Shown here: positions 26,513 through 35,326 of the stretch, one piece after another
How the letters are laid out: each line of letters opens with the position of its first letter
Position numbering within the stretch: the stretch's first letter is position 1
DNA from: Lacisediminihabitans sp046156175
Lineage (GTDB): Bacteria > Actinomycetota > Actinomycetes > Actinomycetales > Microbacteriaceae
Assembly: GCF_046156175.1 (NCBI RefSeq)
Contig: NZ_JAYLVL010000003.1
Location: 620,001 to 684,000, forward strand
DNA: 64,000 nt
Reading direction: 5' to 3'
Program-made: the position numbers and the translations under genes
Notes under the pieces: model-generated
Databases searched by the model: none
What the model was told of the DNA's origin: nothing
What the model saw: the letters and a program-made list of their open reading frames with translations, nothing else

Positions 26513-27451
26513 TCACACCGAGTCGGCGGGCCGCACCTCGAGAACGATCTTGCCGAGGCCGTGTCTCGCTCCGAGACGCTCGTACGCCGCGCGCACCCGC
26601 TCGAGCGGATAGCTCGCATAGACCGGGACTTTCAACTCGCCGTTCGCGACCAAGCGGGCAAGCTCGGTCAGCACCTCCCGCGGCTCGACCGTCGACATGC
26701 CGTCGGTCTTCACCCGGAACTTCTTCTTCGCCGCGAAGTCGATGATCGTGTTGATGCGGTCCTTTGCGACACCGAGGTCGACCGCGACCTGCACATTTCC
26801 GTCGCCATGCGCATCGATGAAGGCGTCGACCCCGTCCGGCACGATCTTCCGGATGCGGTCGGCCAGCCCCTTGCCGTAGGCCACCGGGATGGCACCGAGA
26901 CTGCGGAGGAACGCATGGTTCTCCTCACTCGCGGTAGCCACGACCGCGGCTCCGGCGAGCACGGCGAGTTGGGTCGCGATGATTCCGACCCCTCCCGCTG
27001 CCCCGGCCACGACCACCGTGTCGCCGGATCGCACATCCACTGCGACGATGCAGGCCCGCGCCGTGGTGCCGGCGACGAAGAGGCTCGCGGCCTCGTTCCA
27101 GCCGACCGCGTGAGGCTTCGGGATGACCCGGCTCGCGTCGATCGTCACGACTTCGGCCTGCGCGTCGCGCCCGTCCGAGAAGCCGATGACCTCGTCACCG
27201 ACCCGGGGGAAGTCGACCCCCTCGCCCACCGCCGTGACCACGCCGGCGAAGTCGCTGCCCTGTCCCTCGGGGAAGTGGGCGGGGAAGGCCTCATGCATCC
27301 GGCCCTCCCGGATCTGGATCTCCCCCGGGTTGATCGCGGCGGCAACGACCGCGACCTGCACCTCGCGCCGGCCCGGCGGCCGGGCATCCACCTCGACGAC
27401 CTCGAGCACCTCGGAACCGCCGTACCTGCTGAACTTCACGGCTTTCGGCAT
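26513..27451 (-). CDS. NADP-dependent quinone-oxidoreductase-like MDR protein
   Basis: A 312-residue medium-chain dehydrogenase/reductase without the structural zinc cysteines, hence of the quinone-oxidoreductase type. The N-terminal GroES-like domain has GQGSDFAGVV; the nucleotide-binding motif is VVAGAAGGVGIIATQLA (about residues 143-159). It probably reduces quinones or activated alkenes with NADPH. The ATG at 27451 follows AAGGAG by eight bases, one of the clearer ribosome-binding sites here. It sits between tatD and metG, which are adjacent in many relatives, so it may be an insertion into this block. Confidence 0.88.
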   Translation of the reverse strand: MPKAVKFSRYGGSEVLEVVEVDARPPGRREVQVAVVAAAINPGEIQIREGRMHEAFPAHFPEGQGSDFAGVVTAVGEGVDFPRVGDEVIGFSDGRDAQAEVVTIDASRVIPKPHAVGWNEAASLFVAGTTARACIVAVDVRSGDTVVVAGAAGGVGIIATQLAVLAGAAVVATASEENHAFLRSLGAIPVAYGKGLADRIRKIVPDGVDAFIDAHGDGNVQVAVDLGVAKDRINTIIDFAAKKKFRVKTDGMSTVEPREVLTELARLVANGELKVPVYASYPLERVRAAYERLGARHGLGKIVLEVRPADSV

Positions 27452-27467
27452 GCTGTGCTCCTTGGGG

Positions 27468-29048
27468 TCAGGTCGTGACGGCGGTGTCCGGCTGTTCGAT
27501 GCGGGGAAAGAGGGACGCGGGAAGCGGGGAGACCGAGGGTCCGCCCTCCCACTCGGAGGCGGATCGCACGTCCTGGTCGGCCACGTCTCCGGTGCCGCCG
27601 AGCGCCGTCCAGAGCGTGGCCGCGGCGTCCGGGATCACCGGGGAGAGCAACACCGCCAGGGTGCCGAGGCCGCGCACGATCGTGAAGAGCACGGCATCCA
27701 GCCGCTCGGCGTTCGCCGGGTCCTTCGACAGCGCCCACGGTTCCTGAATGGTGATGTAGCCGTTCAGCTCGTCGACGAGAGTCCAGATGGAGGCGAGCGC
27801 CTCGTGGATGGCCAGTCTGTCGATGGCGGCATCCGCCTCGGCCGTCACGCGGAGGCCGGTGGCGAAGATGGCCTGGTCTGCCTCGGTGAGAACGACCCCG
27901 GTCGGGATGACTCCGGCGCGGTAGCGCGTGACCATCGCGATCACTCGCGAGGCGAGGTTGCCGAAGCCGTTGGCCAGCTCCGACTGGTAGCGCGCGGAGA
28001 GATCCTCCCAGCTGAATGAGCCGTCCTGGCCGAAGCTGATGGCGCGCATGAAGTAATACCGGAAGGCGTCGACGCCGAAGGTATCGGTGATCTCGGAGGG
28101 CGCGATACCGGTGAGCTTGGACTTGGACATCTTCTCGCCGCCGACGAGCAGCCACCCGTGGCCGAACACCCGGCGGGGCACGGGGAGTCCCGCCGCCATC
28201 AGCATCGCGGGCCAGATGACCGCGTGGAAGCGGGCGATGTCCTTTCCGACCAGCTGCACTGCCGGCCAGCGCCGTTCGAAGTTCTCGGTGTCGGTGCCGT
28301 AGCCGATCGCGGAGATGTAGTTGAGCAGCGCATCGAACCAGACGTAGACGACGTGGCTGTGGTCCCACGGGATCTGGATGCCCCAGTCGAAACTCGACCG
28401 CGAGATCGAGAGGTCGTCGAGCCCCTGCTTCACGAACGAGATGATCTCGTTGCGCACGCTCTCCGGCTGGATGAAATCGGGCTGCGACTCGTAAAGATCG
28501 AGCAGCTTCTGCTGGAAGTCACTCATACGGAAGAAGTAGTTCTTCTCCTTGAGGATCTCCACCGGACGCCCGTGGATCTTGCACACCAGCGTGCCGGCGA
28601 AGTCGCCGTCCGCGGTCTCCATGAGGTCGTCGAGCTGCTTGTACTCCTCGCAGCCCACGCAGTAATAGCCCTCGTATTCGCCGGAGTAGATGAAACCGTC
28701 GTCGTAGAGCTTCTGCAGGAAGATCGTGACGGCCTTCTCGTGGCGCTCGTCGGTGGTGCGGATGAAGTCGTCGTTGGCGATGTTGATGGTCTTCAGCAGC
28801 GGCAACCAGGCATCCGCGACGAGGGTATCGGCCCACTGCTTCGGGGTGGTGTCATTCGCCACGGCCGTTCGCAGGATCTTCTGGCCGTGCTCGTCCGTTC
28901 CGGTGAGCAGCCAGGTGTCGTCGCCGGCCTGGCGATGCCAGCGGGCCAGAACGTCGGCGGCGACCTCGGTGTACGCGTGACCGATGTGCGGCACATCGTT
29001 CACATAGAAGATCGGGGTCGCGATGTAAAAAGAGTCAGCGGCGGGCAT
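27468..29048 (-). CDS. metG: Methionyl-tRNA synthetase
   Basis: A 526-residue class I synthetase. Exact signatures: HIGH in DVPHIGHAYTEV (about residue 18) and KMSKS in GGEKMSKSKLTG (about 312). The inserted zinc-ribbon domain shows CVGCEEYKQL and a later CKIH, a reduced knuckle set. The C-terminal anticodon-binding helical bundle is present, without the dimerisation (EMAP-like) domain. A TAGGAT hexamer lies six bases before the ATG at 29048, suggesting a leaderless mRNA, and a strong terminator upstream separates the gene from the S53 peptidase. Confidence 0.97.
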   Translation of the reverse strand: MPAADSFYIATPIFYVNDVPHIGHAYTEVAADVLARWHRQAGDDTWLLTGTDEHGQKILRTAVANDTTPKQWADTLVADAWLPLLKTINIANDDFIRTTDERHEKAVTIFLQKLYDDGFIYSGEYEGYYCVGCEEYKQLDDLMETADGDFAGTLVCKIHGRPVEILKEKNYFFRMSDFQQKLLDLYESQPDFIQPESVRNEIISFVKQGLDDLSISRSSFDWGIQIPWDHSHVVYVWFDALLNYISAIGYGTDTENFERRWPAVQLVGKDIARFHAVIWPAMLMAAGLPVPRRVFGHGWLLVGGEKMSKSKLTGIAPSEITDTFGVDAFRYYFMRAISFGQDGSFSWEDLSARYQSELANGFGNLASRVIAMVTRYRAGVIPTGVVLTEADQAIFATGLRVTAEADAAIDRLAIHEALASIWTLVDELNGYITIQEPWALSKDPANAERLDAVLFTIVRGLGTLAVLLSPVIPDAAATLWTALGGTGDVADQDVRSASEWEGGPSVSPLPASLFPRIEQPDTAVTT

Positions 29049-29054
29049 TCGATC

Positions 29055-29060
29055 ATCCTA
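29055..29060 (-). promoter_or_regulatory. Candidate -10 hexamer for metG
   Basis: TAGGAT on the minus strand, six bases (GATCGA) before the ATG at 29048. Confidence 0.5.
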
Positions 29061-29125
29061 ATTGGCGGCGGATGCTACGGGGTCCCCGTTACGCGGTGGC
29101 CGCATACCCGCAGTCGATCACCGAC

Positions 29126-29159
29126 GAACGGCCCCGGCGATCGCTCGCCGGGGCCGTTC
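29126..29159 (-). terminator. Hairpin terminator after the S53 peptidase gene
   Basis: GAACGGCCCCGGCGA, loop TCGC, then TCGCCGGGGCCGTTC: 15 perfect pairs, 16 bases past the peptidase stop codon and upstream of the metG promoter. Confidence 0.8.
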
Positions 29160-29175
29160 ATTCATGACGGTGCGA

Positions 29176-31155
29176 TCAGTGCCGCCCGGCCGCCAGCAGC
29201 GACAGCAGCCCGAAGGTCACACCGCCGATGCCGGTCACCGTGTCGTACCGGCGGGTGGTCTTCAGCGAGGTGTCCTGGTCGAGACTGATCAGGTAGCTGT
29301 TGCCACTGGTCGCGCTCGTGTAGACGAGGGCCTTGGTCGGATTCTGCGGCTGCACGTCGCGGAACGAGAACGGCAGGATGCGGTCGAGCCCGTACAGCGT
29401 CGGGTTCGCGAACCCGATGGCCGTGTGGGTCGCCTGCTGCACGATCGCGATCTGGGCGGCGGTCAACGGTGAGGCCAGCGAGGTACCGCCGTAGGTGTCC
29501 CGTTCGAAGTCCCCCACCGCAAGGGTGCTGTCATCGATGATCGGACGGATTCCGACAGAGAATCCGGTGTACGGATCGGCGAGGGCCGCGATGTCCGGCG
29601 AGACCCGGAAACCGTGCGAGAGCGACGCCGGAACGACTCCCCGCTGGTAGGCCGGGGCCGCGAACACGGCGCTGGTGCCTCCGCCCGCTCCCCCGAAGAA
29701 GGCTCCGGGAAGGGGTGAGAGGTAGCTGGTGCCGGTCGGGTCGATCTTGTCTCCCGCGGTGCCCCATCCGGTCTCATAGGCGATCTTGCCGGCCTTGGTG
29801 ATGCCGAGGCTGGTGCCTCCCACGGACGTGACATACGGGGAGGATGCGGGGAAGTCGGGGGACGCGTAGCCGAGGTTGGCCACCTCGTCACCGCTGTCTC
29901 CACTGGAGAAGTAGAGCCCGATCCCCTCGCCCGCCGCCTGGATGTGCAGGTTCTGCGCGCCCTTCAGCGCGTCATCCGGGATCGCCTCGCCGAGGTTGCC
30001 GTAGCTGTTGCTCACGATGTTGGCGAGCTTGTTGTCGAGGATCTTCGAGAGCGCGACGTCCAGTCCGCCACCGCAGTTGAAGCCTCCGACGTAGAGGATC
30101 TTCGCGCCGGTCGCGATGCCGTGCACGGCTTCGACGTCGAGGGTCTGCTCTCCCTGCCATCCGCTCGGGAAGCCGCAGGCCTCCTGGTCCACGAACTGGG
30201 CGGGGGTCGGCACGATCTGCGAGTAGTTCGCCGCCGTGAGGCCAGGCTCACCGAGTGCCGCCGAGTAGGTGTTCACGTCGTTCACGATGGACGGCGAGGC
30301 GTAGGCATCGATGATCGCCACGGTCTGGCCCGCGCCGTTCACTCCCGACTTCGCGAGCGAGTCGAGCCCGTACGCGGAGCGCAACTGCGAGGGGACATAG
30401 CCGCAGTTGAAGGTGTCGAAGGTGGTCTGCCCGTAGGCGGCCGGGGCCGTCACGGTGTGCTCACCGGTATAGGTGGAGCACTGGGCGGCGATGGCCGAGG
30501 GGGTCGGAGCCTGGCGGCTGAGGGCGTTCGCCCCGGCCGGCAGGTCACCCTGCTTGATCGAGTCGGTGTGGGTGAGCAACTTCGCCTGGTCGATGCTGAG
30601 TCCCGAGACCTTGCCGGCGAGAGCCGAAGGCAACGAGGGGGCACTCGACGGTGCCGCGAGGACGTGTCCGGAGTAGTTGTAGTCGTGCAGGGTCGTGGCG
30701 AACAACGATCCGATCTGGGCGGCCGTTCCGCGGAAGACCACGTACTGGCGGCTGGCCGGCACTGCGCTGATCGTCAGTCCCTGCGCGGTGAGGGAGGCGA
30801 CGACGGCATCCGAATCCGCCTTCGTCGGTGCGAAGCGCTGGATCCACGTCTGCGGTGAGAGGAACTGGCGGTATCCGCGGGCCCCGGGAGTGGATGCTGC
30901 GGTGGCGAGGGCCTCGGCCCCGGCCTGGTCTCGCAGCGGCAGGTAGATCTCCCCCTCGACGGTCTCGTCGGCGGCGGTCACCCCGGCGTCGTTCGCCGCG
31001 GTCGCCCAGCGGGGTACCGCCCCGGCGAACGACGCGCGATCGGCAGCGGAGGCTGTCGAGACGCCGGTGAGTGAAAGTGCGATGACGGTGGTGGCCGTAG
31101 CCACGATGCCGAATGTCCTGCGAGAGAACACCCTCCGGCGTGCGCGATTGTCCAC
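29176..31155 (-). CDS. Secreted S53 family serine-carboxyl peptidase (sedolisin/kumamolisin type)
   Basis: A 659-residue pre-pro-peptidase. The signal peptide carries a twin-arginine-like SRRTFGIVA (RR at 12-13) and a probable cleavage after ASA near residue 37. Residues 45-200 look like the pro-kumamolisin inhibitor domain. The catalytic domain has Glu336 and Asp340 (GEQTLD), Asp420 (FSSGDSG, oxyanion) and Ser559 (YGGTSLASP). The calcium site near the C-terminus (FRDVQPQNPT ... YDTVTGIGG) is degenerate compared with the family. The GTG at 31155 has only a weak GGGGAAGG signal upstream. It is an acid-active extracellular endopeptidase by family; its target is unknown. Confidence 0.92.
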   Translation of the reverse strand: MDNRARRRVFSRRTFGIVATATTVIALSLTGVSTASAADRASFAGAVPRWATAANDAGVTAADETVEGEIYLPLRDQAGAEALATAASTPGARGYRQFLSPQTWIQRFAPTKADSDAVVASLTAQGLTISAVPASRQYVVFRGTAAQIGSLFATTLHDYNYSGHVLAAPSSAPSLPSALAGKVSGLSIDQAKLLTHTDSIKQGDLPAGANALSRQAPTPSAIAAQCSTYTGEHTVTAPAAYGQTTFDTFNCGYVPSQLRSAYGLDSLAKSGVNGAGQTVAIIDAYASPSIVNDVNTYSAALGEPGLTAANYSQIVPTPAQFVDQEACGFPSGWQGEQTLDVEAVHGIATGAKILYVGGFNCGGGLDVALSKILDNKLANIVSNSYGNLGEAIPDDALKGAQNLHIQAAGEGIGLYFSSGDSGDEVANLGYASPDFPASSPYVTSVGGTSLGITKAGKIAYETGWGTAGDKIDPTGTSYLSPLPGAFFGGAGGGTSAVFAAPAYQRGVVPASLSHGFRVSPDIAALADPYTGFSVGIRPIIDDSTLAVGDFERDTYGGTSLASPLTAAQIAIVQQATHTAIGFANPTLYGLDRILPFSFRDVQPQNPTKALVYTSATSGNSYLISLDQDTSLKTTRRYDTVTGIGGVTFGLLSLLAAGRH

Positions 31156-31309
31156 GTATTGAAACCTTCCCCAATGAAGAATGACCGCGCCGGAAAAGGG
31201 CGCAATCGCGACGATAACCCCGCTCGATCACCCCGACAAGGGGGGTTAACAGGAATTTTACATTCAGCGCAAAAATTGTGCGCGAGCGCTCGGATTCAGG
31301 CGCTCGACC

Positions 31310-31315
31310 TAGGCT
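31310..31315 (+). promoter_or_regulatory. Candidate -10 hexamer for the aldo/keto reductase
   Basis: TAGGCT, six bases (GGGCGC) before the ATG at 31322. Confidence 0.5.
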
Positions 31316-31321
31316 GGGCGC

Positions 31322-32173
31322 ATGAAATACCGCAGAATCGGCGATGTCGCCGTCAGCTCGATCGGGCTGGGCGCGATGCCGCTGTCCCTTCCGGGCCGGC
31401 CCGATCGGGACCGGGCGATCGAGACCATCCATGCCGCCCTCGACGCGGGCGTCACCCTCATCGACACCGCCGATGCGTACACGACGGATGCCGACGGCCA
31501 GGGCCACAACGAACTCCTGGTCGCGGAGGCTTTGCGCGGCCGCACCGAGGAGGTGCTCGTCGCCACGAAGGGCGGCCTGCTCTTTCGCGACGGCGGACCG
31601 TGGGATCGCAATGGCACACCGGCACACCTCAAGGCGGCCGCACGGGAATCCTGCGCTCGCCTCGGCGTCGACGCGATCGGCCTCTACCAGTTCCACCGGC
31701 CGGACCCCTCGGTGCCGTATGAGGAATCCATCGGAGCGCTTCGTGAACTCCTCGATGAGGGTGTCATCCGCCTTGCGGGCATTTCCAACGCCACAGTGAC
31801 TCAGATCGCCCTGGCCGACCATGTGCTCGGCGGCCGGCTCGTCTCGGTGCAGAACCAGTTCTCACCGGCCTACCGGTCGAGCCTCGGCGAGCTCGACTAC
31901 TGCGTCGCCCATGAGATCGCCTTCCTGCCCTGGAGTCCGCTCGGTGGCATCGGACGGGGTTCCGATGTCTTCGACGAGGGCAGCGCATTCAGCGAGGTCG
32001 CGGCCGAGCTCGGGGTGAGCCCGCAGCGCGTCGCGCTCGCCTGGGAACTCTCGCTCGGCCACTGCGTCATCCCGATCCCGGGGGCCAGCCGCCCCGAGAC
32101 GATCACCGACTCCGCCGGCGCCGCGGAACTGGCGCTGAGCTCCGAACAGCTGGCGAGACTCAGCGCGCCTTGA
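31322..32173 (+). CDS. Aldo/keto reductase
   Basis: A 283-residue (alpha/beta)8-barrel NADPH-dependent reductase. The catalytic tetrad can be read as Asp/Tyr in DTADAYTTD (about residues 48-56), Lys in VATKGGL and His in YQFHRPD. The C-terminal cofactor-binding segment is IPGASRPETI. It resembles the YdbC-like/AKR13 group. Transcription seems to start at the ATG itself. Its last 14 bases overlap the convergent rsmI gene. The physiological carbonyl substrate is not predictable. Confidence 0.92.
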   Translation: MKYRRIGDVAVSSIGLGAMPLSLPGRPDRDRAIETIHAALDAGVTLIDTADAYTTDADGQGHNELLVAEALRGRTEEVLVATKGGLLFRDGGPWDRNGTPAHLKAAARESCARLGVDAIGLYQFHRPDPSVPYEESIGALRELLDEGVIRLAGISNATVTQIALADHVLGGRLVSVQNQFSPAYRSSLGELDYCVAHEIAFLPWSPLGGIGRGSDVFDEGSAFSEVAAELGVSPQRVALAWELSLGHCVIPIPGASRPETITDSAGAAELALSSEQLARLSAP

Positions 32174-32969
32174 GCGCTCCCTCGTAGAGATCCCGCTTGC
32201 CGAGTCCGGTGGCATCCGCCACTTCGGATGCCGCGTCCTTGAGCTTCGATCCGGCCGCGACGAGCGACTGCACCTGCGCGATCCCGGCGTCGAGATCGAC
32301 CTCCTGCGCAGCCCCACCCTCGACCACGATGCAGATCTCGCCCCTGACGCCCAAAGCGGCCCACTCGGAGAGTTCTGCGGCGGTGCCCCGACGCACTTCC
32401 TCGTAGAGTTTGGTCAGCTCGCGGCAGACCGCGACCCGACGATCGGGCCCGAAGGCCGTTGCGATGTCCCCGAGGGCATCGGCCAGGCGGTTGGGCGACT
32501 CGAAGAACACCATGGTGCGGGGTTCCCTGGCGAGCTGCCGAAGGGAGGCGAGACGCCCTTTGCGCGGCAGGAAGCCCTCGAAGGTGAATCGATCGGTGGG
32601 CAGCCCTGACAGCGCAAGAGCGGTGATCACGGCCGAAGGGCCGGGCAGCGCGGTGACGGTGACGCCGGCAGCCGCGGCCGCCGTCACGATGGAGAACCCG
32701 GGGTCGCTGATCGCCGGCATGCCGGCATCGGTGAGCACGAGCACATCGGTGTCGCGCGCGAGTTCGGCGATCTCGGCGGCCTTCTCGACCTCGTTGTGTT
32801 CGTGCAGGGCGATCAGTCGCGGACGGTTCTCGATGCCGAGGGCGCGCATGAGGTGGATGGTGACGCGCGTGTCTTCCGAGGCGATGACCTCGGCATTGGT
32901 CAGAGCCTCCACCAGCCGCCGCGAGGCATCGCCGAGATTGCCGATCGGAGTCGCTGCGAGGATGATCAC
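32160..32969 (-). CDS. rsmI: 16S rRNA (cytidine1402-2'-O)-methyltransferase
   Basis: A 269-residue tetrapyrrole-methylase-fold enzyme that methylates the ribose of 16S C1402. Family motifs: ILAATPIGNLGD directly after the start, SEDTRVT, LTDAGMPAISDPG and LPGPSAV. I chose the GTG at 32969: it places the conserved ATPIGNLGD at residue 5, as in relatives, and has AAGGA seven bases upstream. A longer frame from ATG 33002 adds 11 residues without similarity. It is divergent from the mannosyltransferase gene, an arrangement conserved in mycobacteria and other actinobacteria. Confidence 0.95.
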   Translation of the reverse strand: MIILAATPIGNLGDASRRLVEALTNAEVIASEDTRVTIHLMRALGIENRPRLIALHEHNEVEKAAEIAELARDTDVLVLTDAGMPAISDPGFSIVTAAAAAGVTVTALPGPSAVITALALSGLPTDRFTFEGFLPRKGRLASLRQLAREPRTMVFFESPNRLADALGDIATAFGPDRRVAVCRELTKLYEEVRRGTAAELSEWAALGVRGEICIVVEGGAAQEVDLDAGIAQVQSLVAAGSKLKDAASEVADATGLGKRDLYEGALKAR

Positions 32970-32996
32970 CTGCCCATCCTTGCAGCGAACCCTCGT

Positions 32997-33002
32997 TACC
33001 AT
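32997..33002 (+). promoter_or_regulatory. Candidate -10 hexamer for the mannosyltransferase gene
   Basis: TACCAT, seven bases before the GTG at 33010. On the other strand the same bases read ATGGTA, inside the probable rsmI leader. Confidence 0.35.
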
Positions 33003-33009
33003 TGCACCT

Positions 33010-34644
33010 GTGACCAGAGCCGACTTCGATGCCGTGGTCGGCGCGCCGCGTCCGTCTGGGCCGTCGTCGCATCCGGCCGAACCGAGCGGCACCCGGCTCG
33101 ACGCATGGTGGGGTCGGCTTCTCGTCCTGCCGGGAGCCCAGCGGCTCTGGTATTGGGGCGGCCCGATCGCCGTCACCCTGCTTGCGGCCGTGCTCCGTCT
33201 CGTGCGCCTGGGTGATCCGCGGTCGCTCGTGTTCGACGAGACCTTCTATGTGAAGGATGCCTGGACGCTCCTGCACCTCGGCTATGAGGGGTCCTGGCCC
33301 AATAATGCCGACCAGGCCTTCAATGCCGGCGATGTCAACATCTTTACAACCTATGGATCCTATGTCGCCCATCCACCCCTCGGCAAGTGGATGATCGCCC
33401 TCGGCCTGCGCGTCTTCGGCGCGGAGAACACCGTCGGCTGGCGCATCAGCACCGCTCTCGTTGGCATCCTCGCGGTGTTCCTCCTGGTGATCGTCGCCCG
33501 CAAGCTCCTCAACTCCACCCTGCTCGCCACCATCGCCGGCGGCCTGTTCGCGATCGACGGGCACGCGATCGTGATGTCGCGAACCGCGCTCCTCGACAAC
33601 TTCGTCATGATCTTCACGCTGCTGGGATTCGGGGCCATCCTGCTCGATCGCACCCAGAGCTCTGCCCGCCTGTCACTGTGGCTCGCACGCCGGGCGGAGG
33701 CCGGCCGCGGCATCGACTGGGGGCCAGCGATCTGGTGGCGCCCCTGGCTGCTCAGCGCGGGCATCCTCTTCGGAGCGGCCACCGCCGTCAAGTGGAGTGG
33801 GCTCTACTTCCTCGCCGCCTTCGCCGTCTACACGCTGGTGGTCGATGCGCTGGCCCGGCGTGCTGCGGGCATCCCTTTCTTCATCAGCGGCACGATCTTC
33901 AAGCAGGGCCCGGTCACCTTCCTGCTCACCATCCCGCTTGCGGTGGCGACCTATCTCGCCAGCTGGACCGGATGGTTCATCACGAAGGACGGCTATTTCC
34001 GCAACTGGGCGGAAGTGCCCGGGAACGCCGCCACGGGGCTTTTCGCCTGGGTGCCCCACTCGGTGCAGAGCTTTCTGCACTACCAAGCGAGCGTCTACGA
34101 CTTCAATGTCAACGAACACACCGTCCACCCCTACTCGGCAAATCCCTTCACCTGGCTCTTCCTCGTGCGTCCGACCGCGTTCTACTACGTCGGGCAGACC
34201 TCGGGGCAGGGCGGATGCACCGTCTCGAGTTGCGCGGAATACGTCACCTCCATCGCCAACCCCATTCTCTGGTGGGCGGCAACGGCCGCCCTGTTCTACC
34301 TCCTCTACCGGCTCGTGCGTCACCGGGAGTGGCGGGTCGGCCTCATCCTGATGGGAATGGTCGCCGGCTACCTTCCCTGGTTGCTCTACTCCACCCGCAC
34401 CATCTTCCAGTTCTACGCGACCGTCTTCGAGCCGTACATGATCCTCGGACTGGTGTTCGTGATCGGACTGATCCTCGGCCGACCGGACGACTCCACCTAT
34501 CGCCGAACCCGCGGCATCGGCATCGTTGCCGTGTTCCTGTTCTTCGTCGTGCTGGTCAGCGCGTTCTTCTACCCGGTCTGGACGGGCCTGCAGGTACCGG
34601 AGATCTTCGCGCGACTCCATTACTGGCTTCCCGGCTGGCGCTGA
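33010..34644 (+). CDS. pmt: Dolichyl/polyprenyl-phosphate-mannose protein mannosyltransferase
   Basis: A 544-residue GT39 protein O-mannosyltransferase with about 11 helices. The essential first-loop Asp-Glu is in LVFDETFYVKDAW (about residue 77), and conserved HPPLGKW and the long extracytoplasmic loop (EHTVHPYSANPFTWLF) match bacterial PMTs such as M. tuberculosis Rv1002c. It transfers mannose from polyprenyl-phosphate mannose to exported proteins at the outer membrane face, coupled to Sec export. The GTG at 33010 fits the divergent rsmI spacing. The first 45 residues are a Pro/Ser-rich cytoplasmic tail. Confidence 0.93.
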   Translation: MTRADFDAVVGAPRPSGPSSHPAEPSGTRLDAWWGRLLVLPGAQRLWYWGGPIAVTLLAAVLRLVRLGDPRSLVFDETFYVKDAWTLLHLGYEGSWPNNADQAFNAGDVNIFTTYGSYVAHPPLGKWMIALGLRVFGAENTVGWRISTALVGILAVFLLVIVARKLLNSTLLATIAGGLFAIDGHAIVMSRTALLDNFVMIFTLLGFGAILLDRTQSSARLSLWLARRAEAGRGIDWGPAIWWRPWLLSAGILFGAATAVKWSGLYFLAAFAVYTLVVDALARRAAGIPFFISGTIFKQGPVTFLLTIPLAVATYLASWTGWFITKDGYFRNWAEVPGNAATGLFAWVPHSVQSFLHYQASVYDFNVNEHTVHPYSANPFTWLFLVRPTAFYYVGQTSGQGGCTVSSCAEYVTSIANPILWWAATAALFYLLYRLVRHREWRVGLILMGMVAGYLPWLLYSTRTIFQFYATVFEPYMILGLVFVIGLILGRPDDSTYRRTRGIGIVAVFLFFVVLVSAFFYPVWTGLQVPEIFARLHYWLPGWR

Positions 34645-34674
34645 TCCGCTGCGGGGCCGCACAGGACCGTCCCG

Positions 34675-34680
34675 TAGCAT
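34675..34680 (+). promoter_or_regulatory. Candidate -10 hexamer for the membrane protein at 34687
   Basis: TAGCAT, six bases (GACTTC) before the ATG at 34687. Confidence 0.45.
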
Positions 34681-34686
34681 GACTTC

Positions 34687-35307
34687 ATGTCCGCGCGTTC
34701 CGTTCTCGCCTACGTCACCGTCGCCCTGCCACCCCTCGCACTCGCCGCTATCGGGGTCACCCACCCGATGCATCTCACCGCGACGTCGGCGGAATACTGG
34801 CGGAACCTGCACATCGCGATCCTGCCGATTTTCCCTCTTCTCGCCTTCGCTCCGTGGCTGGTGGCGCGGGGTGCGGGCGCCCTCTTGGCCTGGATCGTCG
34901 GCGCCCTCGGCTTTGTCTATGCCGCCTTCTACACGGCGCTCGATGTGCTCGCGGGGATCGGCGCGGGCGGACTCAAGCTCGACGGCATGGGCATGGCGAC
35001 GGGCACGGTATTCGGTCTCGGCAACCACATCGGAGAGGTCGGCAGCGTGTCATTCATCGCGGCCAGCGCGATCGCGGCGGCGACGGCCATCGCGCGATTC
35101 CGCTTGGTCGCCCTGCCTGGTTCGGTGCTCGTGGTCGTGGGCGCGGTGCTCTTCCTGCAGGACCACATCTACTTCCCCGTCGGGGTGATCGGCCAGCTCT
35201 GCCTCGCACTCGGCTGGCTGTGGCTCTGTGTAGTGATCGAACGGCCCGCGCGCGACCGTGAACCTCTCGTCGAGCGCGTGGAGAACGTCGCGGTTCGGAC
35301 CGACTGA
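34687..35307 (+). CDS. Six-helix membrane protein of unknown function
   Basis: A 206-residue hydrophobic protein with about six helices. Conserved-looking polar points inside the hydrophobic region are THPMHLT, EYWRNLHIA, LGNHIGEVG and FLQDHIYFP; the histidines could bind heme or metal. The C-terminal 20 residues are charged and probably cytoplasmic. I do not recognise the family. A leaderless start at 34687 is suggested by TAGCAT six bases upstream. It converges on the YyaL-type gene with 19 bases between them. Confidence 0.75.
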   Translation: MSARSVLAYVTVALPPLALAAIGVTHPMHLTATSAEYWRNLHIAILPIFPLLAFAPWLVARGAGALLAWIVGALGFVYAAFYTALDVLAGIGAGGLKLDGMGMATGTVFGLGNHIGEVGSVSFIAASAIAAATAIARFRLVALPGSVLVVVGAVLFLQDHIYFPVGVIGQLCLALGWLWLCVVIERPARDREPLVERVENVAVRTD

Positions 35308-35326
35308 GGGTCGGCGCACCGAAGGC

